Assembly (NCBI GenBank): GCA_009602735.1
Contig: WELA01012513.1
Span: 242,298 to 306,297 of the forward strand
Direction: 5' to 3'
Length of the DNA: 64,000 nt
From: Mesotaenium endlicherianum
Lineage: Eukaryota > Streptophyta > Zygnematophyceae > Zygnematales > Mesotaeniaceae
Part shown: one piece after another, positions 7,844 through 18,419 of the stretch
How positions within the stretch are numbered: position 1 is the first letter of the stretch
Layout of the letters: the number at the start of each line of letters is the position of its first letter
Notes under the pieces: generated by a model
Database searches by the model: none
Told to the model about the DNA's origin: nothing
The model's input: the letters and a program-made list of their open reading frames with translations, nothing else
Translations under genes and position numbers: made by a program

Positions 7844-10800
7844 TTATGGAGGGACTCCAGCGGCCCGAAGGTGGAACCGTGTCAACGCCCCTTTGGCATT
7901 GGTCAAGTGGTCCTTAAACTCCCAAGTGTCCCCAGAGGCATCGTAACCCTTCCATCGAATGAGGTATTTCATGACATATTTAGACGATCGACGGACCGAG
8001 CGAGCGTCTAAAATCTCATCGACCTCATATTCCTCAGGGTCGCCGTCCCGGACAGCGGGGACCGGTCCCGGTTGGACAGGGAACCGACCTGTGAACAGTG
8101 TATCACCTTTGATGTACGGTTCCAGGAAGGAGACATTAAAGACCGGGTGCCCCTTGTATTCAGCTGACATGTTCAGTTTGTAAGCATTCTGACCGACACG
8201 ACGGACCACCGAATATGGACCGACCCAGACAGGGCCAAGCTTTTTCTTGACCACACCAGGGAGGTACAGGTGCTGAGAATGCAGTTTGACTAAATCCCCC
8301 TTGGAAAATGTCAGTTCCCGACGGTGTTGATTAGCGTATTTTTGTTGGTTTTCTTGGGCCGTGTGCAAGTTTCGTTGGACTTCTGACAGGGTGTCGGCAA
8401 ACTCCTGAGTTAACTGGAGGCAGACCGGGTTGTCAATCCCTTGAGGGTGAGTTTAAGATTCCCCTAGCACATCTAGAGGGGACTTAGGGATTCTACCCAG
8501 GCTGAGTTCAAAAGGAGTTTTGCCCGTTGACGCGTGCACCGCACTGTTGACCGCAAACTGAATTTGAGGCAACAGGTCATCCCAATTATCTTGTTTTTGG
8601 TTAATATATGCTCTCAGCACCTCCTGCAGAACTCGGTTAGTTCTTTCAGTCTGCCCATCAGTCTGAGGGTGGTTTGCTGTGCTGAGCAGCTGTTTGACTC
8701 CCATTAACCCCATTAAAGCTCTCCAGAACTTAGAGGTGAATTTTGAGTCTCTGTCTGAGATGATATTAGAAGGGAGCCCATGTTGGCATACTACATGGTT
8801 GTAAAACTGTCTCGCTGTTTCGAGTGCAGTCACTTTGACAGTTGTGGGGATAAAAATGACCTTTTTTGTCAGTTTATCCACAACTACCAGTATTGAATCA
8901 TGCCCGTTGGCAGTTCTTGGTAGTGAGACCACCCAGTCCATGGATATAGTTTCCCAGCGTCCCGCTGGGATGGGTAGCGGTTGCAAGAGACCTCCGGGTG
9001 GTGTGTGCCGAGACTTATTTCTCTGACACTGGTCACAGGACTTGACATATTTCAAGACCTCCCGGGGTAACCCCTCCCAATGATAATGTTTTGCCAGTTT
9101 GCCAACAGTTTTGGCCTGCCCCAAATGTCCACCCAGGAGACTGTCATGAGCTTGACTCAGTAAGAGAGACCTTATTTCCAAATTATTAGGAATGACCAGC
9201 TTCAGCCTGCCTGAAGTGGTTTCAGTCACCCAGACCCCTCCCTTGAGCTTATACCCGAGTGCGGTAGCACGACACATACCAGTAGTGGGGCTGGGCTCAA
9301 ATGTTGGGTCAGAAAGGTAGGCTTTCCTAAGTTGTTCAAGGAAGGACTTTTTCACCTTTAGTGAAGTGAGTGCACACAGGACTTTATCTACAGTATGCTG
9401 ACTAAAGTTCCTTTCTTGCAAGTCAGGTCTTCTAGAGAGTGCATCAGCAGGATTCAACTTCCCTGGTTTGTAGTCGATCTGGACTTGGAACTGCTCCAGC
9501 ATCTGGCTCCAGCGGTTCTCCCTCCTCGACAGCTTGGACTTCTTCTGAAAGTGGGTCAGAGCTAGATGATCTGTAATCACCTTAAAAGCTTTACCATGTA
9601 AGTATGCTCTCCACTGTTTGAGTACATGAATGATAGCTAGCAGCTCTTTATCATGCACTGAGTAATTAATCTCCGCTGGATTAAATTTCATAGACTCATA
9701 CAACACAGGATGCCACTCCTGCCGTACCTTACCATCCTTTGTGGTTTTGTCAGCAGGCTGCAACAAAATAGCACCCATGGCAAAATCAGAGGCATCAGTA
9801 ACCACCTGCACCGGTTTGCTGGGGTCATACACGGCTAGCACTGGGGCAGAACAAAGGGCATCTTTAAGGGTCTGGAAGGCAGCCTGCTGCTCTTCCCCCC
9901 ACACATACCCGATGTCTTTCTTAGTAAGGTCAGTCAGTTTACTGGCCTTTGTGGAATAATTCTCAATAAATCTCCTATAGTAGTTAGCCAACCCGAGGAA
10001 GGATCTAACTTCAGAGACAGACTGTGGTACTGGCCAGTCCCTTATGGTCTGGACTTTCTTAGGATCCACACTGATGCCCTCTTTACTGACAACGTGGCCT
10101 AAGAATTCAATACTTTCCTTAAAGAAATCACACTTGCTCATTTTAGCATACAAGTGATTTTTCCGCAGAGTGTCCAGCACTTTCTTTAAGTGTTCAGTGT
10201 GCTGAGCTTCATCTTTAGAGAAAATTAAAATATCATCCAGGAAAACTTGCACAAACTTATCCAAATAAGGTCTGAAAATGTCATTCATAGCACCCATAAA
10301 GGTAGCAGGAGCATTAGTCAGTCCAAATGGCATCACGTTGAACTCATAGTGTCCATAACGTGTGCGGAAAGCAGTCTTGTGTTCATCCCCCTCAGCAATT
10401 CTGATTTGATGATAACCACTCTTGAGATCTATCTTACTGAACACCTTAGCGCCAGACAGGGTATCAAGCAAGTCCTCGATTCTGGGTAAAGCATACTTGT
10501 TCTTTACTGTAATTCTGTTCAGGGCTCTGTAATCCACACACATCCGCATACTGCCATCCTTTTTCTTAACAAATAGGATAGGTGCGCCGTACGGTGATTT
10601 ACTGGGAGAAATGTAACCATTTTCCTCCAGCTCTGCAATCTGTGTTTTCAACTCCTCACTCTCCAAATAAGACAAGCCATACGTGCGTTGCCAGGGTGGC
10701 TGGCTACCAGGTAATAAATCAATCCTATGATCTACTTCCCGCTTAGGGGGTAGTCCTGGAGGCATATTAAACACATCCGTGTACTGAGCAACAATGTTTG

Positions 10801-11653
10801 CAGCAGTAGGGTGTTCCGGAGGGTGTACCTTTTTCTCAACCACTTCTTCAGGTTGAGGAGGTACCTCTCTTAGCAGCAGACAGAACATTCTGTCTTCCTT
10901 CTGGTTCCAGCTTTTGACGAACTCCATTGCATTCAGCAACTTGCATCCTTCTGGAAGCCTCTTCTTTTCCTTCATTTGCCATCCACACAGGACAAGAGGA
11001 AGAGCACTGGTGGGTGCCAAGTCAGTCTGCCCATCACTGGCTCCTCTCACTTTAACTGTACCTCTGCTCCAACACACTTCAGCTTGATGTCTATTAAGCC
11101 AGGACCTGCCTAGCACGAGATCATAAAAGCCAGTGTTGAGTACCTCAAATGTAAGCGTTTCAGTTAGAACTGCAATGCCAGAACCTAACTGGACCTCAAT
11201 AGGCTTGGTTATAACTCCTCCCGGGATACTTGAGGCATCTCCAAGGAATATTTTTCTATTCCCTTGGGTGACAGTAGGCAGCCTTAGCCGCTTAACTAAG
11301 TCCTTGTGGATAAAAGTATGTGACGCCCCTCCGTCAACAAATGCCCTCACCTTCCTACCTGCAATCATGCAATGCAGTAGGATAGGGGGGACTGTCTTTT
11401 CCTGACTTTCGCATTGTTCTCCTGACGTAGCAAAGAAATGTTGGACATCAGGTGGAACAAGAGCATCCAGAGTGTGCACTCTCTGGACGTCTATATTGCT
11501 GATGGTCTCCTTTATCTGGTTGTCAGGCATGCATAGTGAATCCAGTTCAGCAGGACCCATAATACCTGCTACGAGGGCAGCTAGTGACGACTCACTATCT
11601 CTAGCATCCTCACAGTCAGTAGACTGGATTACTGACTGTTGCTGTCTTTTAAA
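7844..11653 (-). CDS. pol: E1 pol: protease, reverse transcriptase, RNase H, integrase, chromodomain (one stop codon)
   Basis: Pol is read in the -1 frame from the slippery site at 11647-11653. The first ATG in frame is at 11560. Visible in order: retropepsin motif [11 protein letters not shown] with [13 protein letters not shown] and FLDDILIFS; RNase H with [13 protein letters not shown] and DKELLAI; integrase HHCC finger ending CDQCQRNK; integrase core with M-D-W-V, SDRDSKF and [14 protein letters not shown] (D, D, E); then a C-terminal chromodomain ([13 protein letters not shown]...[16 protein letters not shown]). A TAA at 8453-8455 replaces a Leu codon (TTA in the E2 homologue) between integrase and chromodomain. 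The frame downstream is open to 7844. The copy is thus one point change from a complete frame and may be a recent loss or a sequencing error. Confidence 0.92.
11612..11653 (-). promoter_or_regulatory. E1 gag-pol -1 programmed frameshift signal
   Basis: In the gag frame the codons CCT TTA AAA give the classical slippery heptamer T TTA AAA (11647-11653). After a 7-nt spacer a perfect 9-bp stem follows: ACAGTCAGT (11631-11639) pairs with ACTGACTGT (11612-11620) across a 10-nt loop. The gag stop TAA (11629-11631) lies at the stem-loop junction. pol is open in exactly the -1 frame across the site. E2 keeps the same heptamer, spacer and stem. Confidence 0.8.
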
Positions 11654-13107
11654 GGCTGGTCTTTTCTCTCGACCTTAGGCAGGTGCTTGACCGGACACTG
11701 TTCTCTGTAGTGGCCTTTCTGCTGACAATGGTAGCAAGTAGATTTTGCTGAGGCTGGTCTCGGCTTAGTCCTACCACCACCCCTTCCATAGCCACCTCGA
11801 GAGGGACCACCTCTACCTCTAGACTGAATAGCATTGTACTCATACTCATATTCATCACCCTGATTATCCTCAGCCTGGTCTCCTTCAACTGCATTGTAGG
11901 AACCGTGGGGCTTTTTGACAATCTTAGACACCAAAGCGTTACTCTGGCGCTTGTGATTGAACTGCTGCTGATCCCAGGCGTCAGCATCCTGGATCAAGTC
12001 AGCCAGTTTCTCATACTTTTTCTCAGCAAAATGACCAGAGACCTCGGATTTCAAGCCATACCTGAAGTATGCTATCCTATACCGTTCTGGCAAATCCGGC
12101 TGCTTCATCATGTTCTCTTGGAACTTTTGAGCAAACTCAGCAACTGAAGTGGTCTGCTTCAGTGTCAGGGAGATCATCGCATAGATAGCTTTCTCCTGCT
12201 GGTTGATGATATCAAACTTCTCATGCAACTTCTCGACAAACTCTCCCCACGTAGGGTCACCGAGTTGCCGAGCCTTACGCTCTTCGTTCCAGTAAAGCCA
12301 CCAGTCTGCGGCACTACCTATCAGTAGCGCACCGGTGTGCCTGACCTTCTCGTAATCTTGCAGTTCTGGGTAGTTCCCCAGCCACTGCTCAACATCCGTG
12401 AGAAACTTGATCAGGTAATATTTTCTGTTTCCCTCAGGATCATAGTCCTGGGGAGGTTTCGGCTTGGGCTTACTAGGCCCTCGGCCACCACCACTAGTGG
12501 TGTGAGACCCCAGTTGGTCTCTGTCCCGGAGTAGGGACATTATGATTCTTTTGTCCTCCTGCTGGGACTGATACATGGTCGCCATTTGCGACTGCATCTG
12601 AACGAACAATGCTCCCAAGTCTACATTTTGGAGTGGTAGTTTAGCAATTGCAGCAGCAGCATTGGCATCTACTCGCTGAGTAGTGTCCTCAACAATCCCT
12701 CTTGCTCCTGCAGCAGCAATTCCTGCCGCATTCAGCCGGTCACGTATTTGACCTAGGGGTACATTGAGTTGTACAGCAGGAGGTGGGTTCAGAACATTGG
12801 CCCTTGATGCCATAAGTTCTTCAACAGTGCGCTCGTCAGCTGGCTGTCCTTCCCTCCTTTGTATATCTTCAGCGGCCTTTGCTATTTGTTCAGCTTCTAG
12901 TCTGGCTATCTCCTCCTCAACTTGCTGAGCTGCGACTGAGGCGATAGCAGCTGCCTCATCTGCAGCCTCCCTAGCTGCAGTATCCGCTACTGCTTCCGAA
13001 AAGGTACGGTTTCCCTCTACATGGCTTTCCGCCTGGTTTTCGACATTCTTGTTATCCTGGTTCTCCATGTCTCGGGAGTTGCTACTTTGAGACCTTGTCC
13101 TTACCAT
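11629..13107 (-). CDS. gag: E1 gag with CCHC zinc knuckle
   Basis: This open frame of 492 codons starts at the ATG at 13107, 20 nt after the primer-binding site. The N-terminal third is Ala/Glu-rich and helical. A retrotransposon capsid-like segment follows ([18 protein letters not shown]..., with [16 protein letters not shown]). Then come a Gly/Arg-rich stretch ([16 protein letters not shown]) and one zinc knuckle, [14 protein letters not shown] (CX2CX4HX4C). It ends in a stop inside the frameshift stem-loop. Gag forms the particle and binds RNA. The frame is undamaged. Confidence 0.92.
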   Translation of the reverse strand: MVRTRSQSSNSRDMENQDNKNVENQAESHVEGNRTFSEAVADTAAREAADEAAAIASVAAQQVEEEIARLEAEQIAKAAEDIQRREGQPADERTVEELMASRANVLNPPPAVQLNVPLGQIRDRLNAAGIAAAGARGIVEDTTQRVDANAAAAIAKLPLQNVDLGALFVQMQSQMATMYQSQQEDKRIIMSLLRDRDQLGSHTTSGGGRGPSKPKPKPPQDYDPEGNRKYYLIKFLTDVEQWLGNYPELQDYEKVRHTGALLIGSAADWWLYWNEERKARQLGDPTWGEFVEKLHEKFDIINQQEKAIYAMISLTLKQTTSVAEFAQKFQENMMKQPDLPERYRIAYFRYGLKSEVSGHFAEKKYEKLADLIQDADAWDQQQFNHKRQSNALVSKIVKKPHGSYNAVEGDQAEDNQGDEYEYEYNAIQSRGRGGPSRGGYGRGGGRTKPRPASAKSTCYHCQQKGHYREQCPVKHLPKVERKDQPLKDSNSQ

Positions 13108-13126
13108 ACAAAGAAGACTGTGATAA

Positions 13127-13140
13127 CTGCTCCGATACCA
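13127..13140 (-). promoter_or_regulatory. E1 primer-binding site (tRNA-iMet type)
   Basis: TGGTATCGGAGCAG lies one nucleotide after the 5' LTR end (TTTCA). Plant retroelements primed by initiator tRNA-Met have TGGTATCAGAGC; E1 differs by A to G at the eighth base, while E2 has the canonical form. Confidence 0.8.
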
Positions 13141-13141
13141 C

Positions 13142-13851
13142 TGAAATGAATCGACTTACCAAATAGGCGATTAACAATTAATAAAGATCTTTATATCAGC
13201 AAGTAATCTTTATGGTATTTCCGTTAACTAGTTAAACGGCAAAGGACAATACACTAGCAGGGAATAATACTCGTAAGTCAAATGCGAGTAAACTAGCATC
13301 AATGATGCAAATCAGTAAACTCATACATAAGCAAGGTTAGAAGACAGTGCGTATCAATGGCTTCTCGCCTTGGATTCAGAGTTCTCTCAGTAAGCTGTAC
13401 AAGAGAGTTGGCCTCGTTTTCGAATGCCCAACTCGAGAGCAATGCCTAGCATATGTACATGGAATGAGTTTACTGTTCAACGGTCAGTGCGATGGCACCG
13501 CCTACCCGGGAGTTAACCACGTTGGTAGGACCTCGGTTAACCAAATCCACCGCCATCTCCCATCATCCCGAATAGCCATCCATCATAGGGATGTCATCTG
13601 GCCATTCATCTAGCATATCGCACTTAGATGCATATCAAGGCAGTTCGCTGCTACCGAGCACGGAAGTCAGCTGGCTGTCAAAGAATGTGTCAGCAAGCTG
13701 ACTTAAGTTGACTTCAGCCTGCTGCTTTTGGCCGAGTCACTAAACTGATAATTATGTAAAGTCCAGCAGACTGATTACTAACTAAAGTTCAGCAGACTGA
13801 CTACTAACTAAAGTCCAGCAGGCTGAACTAAATTAACTATTATATTTAAAT
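13142..13851 (-). repeat. E1 5' LTR, truncated at its outer end
   Basis: It is nearly identical to the E1 3' LTR but stops after ATATTTAAAT. The terminal 35 nt (to TGATTCATTACA) are missing and unrelated DNA follows. It also has a short tandem duplication of the GCAGACTGAYTAYTAACTAA segment near 13770-13815. Confidence 0.88.
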
Positions 13852-14286
13852 ATAAAAAGATCAATATTCACACATTTAAAGGTTGATCTTTGCATATTTA
13901 GAGGTTGAGATGGTTGAGGTGTCTACGAGGTAAAAAATCATGACACTAGCAACAATGCTAGGCAAGTAAACTTTTTTGACTTCATAAATGTTTCATAGTA
14001 ATTCTTAGTGTCTGACACAAGTTCGATCAATCTTTAAAACTTAAACCAATGTCACTCTTGCTTGGGGATCTGTACGTGAGCTTTGCTACTTTTAATATTG
14101 AGCTTCCCCATTTTAAGTCTACTAGCATGTACGTTCACAATATCTTAGACTTTACATAATGATAAAGAAAGACATTTAAAAATAAAGATGAAGCCAAAGA
14201 CTCACGGGTATTTTGATGCAAAGCTCACTCCGTCCACAATCATCCTTCATTGCGTTATAAAAATCATGAAAAAATCTTACTATTTT
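13852..14286. other. AT-rich spacer between E1 and the MULE-like MITE
   Basis: No open frame of note and no repeat boundary is seen. The last nine bases are the left target duplication of the next element. Confidence 0.4.
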
Positions 14287-15120
14287 GGGATAATTACAAT
14301 ACCAAGTCCCAAAGTTTTGTTTATTGTACAATCTAGCACTCGAAGATTTATTACTACATAACTAGCACTCGCACATGTAAGGCGAGTCCATGTAGGCTTT
14401 ACACAATGAAATGAGGTGCCACATGAATTCGCACGCGACCCTACCTGACACACCACTCCTCTCTTTCGTTTCCAAAATCTTCCACCACCACTTTCCTAAC
14501 TGATCAACCTTCACGAAACAAACTGTTCAAGGACGCTCAAAACTTGGTCCGTAGGTATTATTCATAACTTTGCAGTAGGTCGTATACGTAAGCTGCTACA
14601 CTTAGGGCGTAAAAAAAGCAAGGCAATAAATTAGCATGCATAGCTAGGCACGACGACATATGTTAGGAATACAACAACAACAAGCATACAACAACGCTTG
14701 TCAGCGCATCACAGGGAAGTACAAAGTAGAGACGCTAGTGTTTTCGCAAATCTGCGAACAATGATTGAGAGAAAGGAGGGGAGTCAGGGAGGCCCTAGCG
14801 AGCTCCCGTCGGGTGGCGAGCAGCTCAATCGCGAGCAGCTCAATCATACCAGTACTAGCTGCTACTCACAACGATCGAACTAGCTCCATTACATGCAAAA
14901 TTATTAAGCGAGTACGAGAGCGGGCAGGCCGAGTAAGGCAGACGCAACTGAGCTCAAGCAAAACTTCAAGATCGAGGCTGGGGCGATATGGGTCATTTAG
15001 AAAAGTGCTTTTGGAGAATTTTGGGACCGATTGTGCGAGTGCTAGTTTTGTATAAACAAAACTTCGAGTGCTAGATTGTGCAATAAACGTAACTTTGAGT
15101 GCTAGTTTTGTAATTATCCC
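14287..15120. mobile_element. 834-bp MULE-like non-autonomous DNA transposon
   Basis: The ends are imperfect inverted repeats of about 90-100 bp. The left begins GGGATAATTACAA and the right ends TTGTAATTATCCC; both arms carry TATTGYACAATCTAGCACTC and CTAGCACTCGCACA. The flanks are TACTATTTT (14278-14286) and TACTATTTC (15121-15129), a 9-bp target duplication with one mismatch (or 8 bp exact). Long inverted repeats with a 9-bp duplication fit Mutator-like elements; an 8-bp reading would allow hAT. CTAGCACTC is repeated within the arms. No transposase is encoded; short frames inside are not convincing. Confidence 0.8.
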
Positions 15121-15129
15121 TACTATTTC

Positions 15130-15489
15130 AGAGTCCATCTCTAACTTACATTTAGGTGCAAAAAGAGCAAGTAAGTAGCAAATGATTTTTTCAAGCTTTA
15201 ACGAAGAGTATGCACAATGCGTGATTCTTGACATCTACTTTGGTTTCTATTGAGAGATCGTCAATTGCCTCGCATCAGCCGCATGCTTAGTCCTATGCTT
15301 ACATGCATGGTCGACAAGCTGACACATGGTGGTATCGCAATGGTGTCAACCACCAAAGAGCCTAGTAGTCCGTTGTAACGTAATCGCATCATCATATTGT
15401 CACATGATACATGCACATGTACACATCCACATTAGTACACATGTATAAGTATAATAATATATCTGAACTATAACATATAGGTGTATGTG
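15130..15489. other. Spacer before E2
   Basis: No gene is seen. The last five bases (ATGTG, 15485-15489) are the left target duplication of E2. Confidence 0.5.
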
Positions 15490-16207
15490 TGAAATGAATC
15501 GACTTACCAAATAGGCGATTAACAATTAATGAAGATCTTTATATCAGCAAGTAATCTTTATGGTATTAGTTGTTAATTGATTCAACAGCCAAAGACAACA
15601 CACTAGCATTGGACAATACTCGCAAGTCAGATGGAAGTAACTAGCATCAACAATGCAATCAGTAAACTCACACATAAGCAAGGCTAGAAGACAGTGCATA
15701 TCAATGGCTTCTCGCCTTGGATTCAAATCTCTCTCTGTAAGCTGTACGAGAGAGTTGGCCTTGTTTCCAAATGCCGAACTTCAGAGCAATACCTAGCATA
15801 TGTACATGGAATGAGTTTACTGTTCAACGGCCAGTGCGATGGCACCCCCTATCCGGGAGTTGACCACGTTGGTAGGACCTCGTTTAAATAAATCCACTGC
15901 CATCTCCCATCATTGCGAATCGCCATCCATCCTAAGGATGTCATCTGGCCATTCATCTAGCACACCACACTCAGATGCATATCTAGGCAGGTCGCTGCTA
16001 CCGAGTACGGAAGTCAGCTGGTTGTCAAAGAATGTGTCAGCAAGCTGACCTAAGTTGACTTCAGCCTGCTGCTCCCGGCTGAGTCATTAAATTGATTATA
16101 TTATAAGGTCCAGTAGACTCAATATTAACTAAAGTTCAGCAGGTTGAACTTATTTAACTATTATATTTAAATGAATGTCATATCTACCAATATACTGATT
16201 CGTTACA
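15490..16207 (-). repeat. E2 3' LTR (718 bp)
   Basis: It runs from TGAAATGAATCG to TGATTCGTTACA on the plus strand, followed by the polypurine tract ATCCCTCCAACTTAA (16208-16222) and the conserved hairpin GTTGTCGCCTCGACAAC (16226-16242). Confidence 0.92.
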
Positions 16208-16320
16208 ATCCCTCCAACTTAACAGGTTGTCGCCTCGACAACACTCTCACTGGGTACATGGTTTTCCCCAACTGAAAGTACTGATCTCCCTCCCACCGCC
16301 TCTTGCTCCAACACTGATGC

Positions 16321-18047
16321 CTAATTGTGGGGATCACTAGTAACAGTGTGCTGTCCCTCCGCCCTCAGCCTACTGCCTTTATGAGGGAGATGTTCCCGGG
16401 GCTCTACGGTCAGGGGAGCAAGACCAAGAGCCAGACCTCCTCCTTCTGTCTTGGGGTCTCCTGAAGCCTGGGGACTCCGAGTAGGGGGAACCAAGGGAAG
16501 AACGCAGTAAATGGGCTGTTTCCTCCTGCACAGTTCGAAAAATGAAGGGAGGCAGCCTTCTCCTGGGCATCCCTCAAACTGACGGGTACATATACTGGCA
16601 TCCCAGAAGGATGTTGCATGACATGAGCCAAGGGCACATGTCCTCTCTGCGAGGGAGATGCTGGCAGGCCTCTGGCTATCTCTAGCAGCCCTCCTGTCTG
16701 CCCTGTCTGACTGGGTCTCCACGCTTGCAGATGGGCTCTGGCAGTTCCCAGCCAAGTGATATCTTCCTCTTCAGCGAGCTGGTGCAGGGTTATGTCTGCC
16801 ATGGCCAACCCAATCTTCTCCATTACAGGGGATGTGGCAGGTATCTAAGTCGCAGCGGGGCTAGTGTCCTCTTCCTCGCCTTCCTCCTCTTCTTCCTCTG
16901 ACTCCTCTTCTTCCCCTAGCTCCTCTAAGACTGCTGGGATCTCCTCTATCATCTGCTCCAGCTCTTCCCGAGAAAAAAAATACCCCATTGACCTTCCCCT
17001 TTTAAGCGCTGGTGGGGGCTGTTGAGTACTGAACGCATACAGGTCTTTCTCTCCCTGCTTGCTTGCCCATTTGGCATAAGCGTGCTTCCCTTCAGAGAAT
17101 GACTCTCGAGCCCTGCTCTTCTCCTCCTGCATTTCTTGACTCATGCAGTCTCTTACTCCATCCAATCTTGGATCCCGAACTGCAATGTGAGGGGGCAATA
17201 CTATGTTCCCCTGTAGGTTTGTTAGGAAATCTTCCTCCCCTGCCTTGTCATTTTGCTGGTCCCTCATGTTAATGTTTATCCACCGCCAATCGGTGGGCTT
17301 TTGGAAGAAGGCAGGGTCTGTCCTTTTCAGCGTACAAGGGTACCAATGCCCTGCGAAGTCCAGCTGACTGGTTTCCCTGGCCAAGAATTCCCAGCTCCTT
17401 CTCTCCACCTCATCATACATGGCCTTGAACCTGTTATGGGATGTAGAGCTATCCGCGTCCATGGGGATCATCCTGATGACCCTATCTTTCCCCCAGATAC
17501 CCGAAATTGATACAGCTCCTTCCTCAGTCACTTGGGCCATTGCCTTGGCCTCTCTGACCGTATATCCTACCATCCTGGCATAATCGTGGTAGAGGAGAAG
17601 TCCTGTGCTGACCTCTATAAGCTTGTCAAAGTTTTTGGATGTCTCCTCTTCCCTCTGCAAAATGTTCTTCTGCGACTCACTGCGACTTCTCTGGGCATAC
17701 TTGAAGGCCTCCTCCAGTAGATCAAAGCCCTTGCCCAGCACTTTGAAGCGGTAGCTGCTGATTTTCCTCTGTTCTTCTTCTTCAGCCTGCTGCTTCCGCC
17801 TCTCCTCAGCTTGCCTCTCCTCCTCTGCCTTCTTGGCCTCCTCTGCTGCTTGTCTGTCCAGTTCTTCTTGCCTCAGCCTGGCCTGTTCCTCCTCCTCCTT
17901 CTTCTTCTGTGCCTCCCGCTGTTGTTGGAGTCGTTGTGATTCCCGAGCGGAGATGGAGGATGATTCGATGTCGCCACAAAATAGCAAGTATTTTGCATGT
18001 GCCTCTTCCGCTCTTCTCTTCCTCTTAAGTTCCGACTTCTGAGTCAT
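16321..18047 (-). pseudogene. E2 extra ORF, broken
   Basis: The frame starts at the ATG at 18047 (preceded by GAGCAG|G) and is open for 400 codons to a TAG at 16845. The same frame then continues to 16410 with the conserved GHVPLAHV...HPSGMPVYV segment. The last part is carried in another frame (to 16321) after a frameshift near 16550. The conserved core is clear: HDYARMVGYT, RVIRMIPMDADS, DEVERRSWEFLARE, GHWYPCTLKR, KPTDWRW and LPPHIA, followed by a Glu-rich acidic run. Compared with E1 the N-terminal coiled coil differs widely in sequence but keeps its charge pattern. No known domain is recognised. Confidence 0.85.
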
Positions 18048-18048
18048 C

Positions 18049-18154
18049 CTGCTCAATCATAAACACAATGCAGTAAGTGAAGTCATGATTATTTGCCAAA
18101 CTGAGTACCCTTGGTGGAGAGGAACGTGGTAGGGAGAGTCCCAAGTGTGTAATA
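18049..18154 (-). promoter_or_regulatory. Candidate 106-nt leader intron before the E2 extra ORF
   Basis: The minus strand reads CACAAG|GTATTAC at the donor and ATTGAGCAG|GATG at the acceptor. The size and position match the 103-nt candidate in E1 although the sequences have diverged. Confidence 0.45.
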
Positions 18155-18276
18155 CCTTGTGTGAGTGAGTAGAAGAGGAGAATTGAGTTGGAGAGAAAAA
18201 AGGGAGTGTGAGCGCAGGTTGAGTGTGTAAAATGATTGCATAAAAATTTGCCTGGCTGATCCCGAGACGGAACACA

Positions 18277-18371
18277 CTCCCTCCAACTTAATTTTACTGT
18301 GGGTGCCTGTCACAACTGTCACTATTTGTCACTAACTGTCACGTATAACTGTCACATTCCCCTCCAACTTA
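18277..18371 (-). promoter_or_regulatory. Duplicate polypurine-like motifs and GTGACA repeats in E2
   Basis: Two copies of TAAGTTGGAGGG (18277-18290 and 18359-18371, minus strand) flank a cluster of GTGACA hexamers spaced roughly 10-12 nt apart (18306-18356). The cluster sits between the chromodomain and the extra ORF. E1 has one such purine motif and E4 two in the same interval. Confidence 0.45.
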
Positions 18372-18419
18372 CTTGGAGACAGGACCTCCTGTCACCTGTC
18401 CAGGGCGACTGAAATGACA

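Larger units (their letters stand above)
5068..13851 (-). mobile_element. E1: near-intact Ty3/gypsy chromovirus with an extra ORF
   Basis: E1 is a minus-strand LTR retrotransposon. In transcript order it has: 5' LTR (13851-13142), primer-binding site, gag, pol in the -1 frame, chromodomain, extra ORF, hairpin plus polypurine tract, and 3' LTR (5786-5068). The order RT, RNase H, integrase, chromodomain defines a chromovirus. The two LTRs are almost identical over the shared part, so the insertion is young. Damage is limited: one stop codon in pol (8453-8455) and loss of the outer 35 nt of the 5' LTR, which also prevents checking a target duplication (left flank ACTAA). gag and the extra ORF are fully open. 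Confidence 0.93.
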
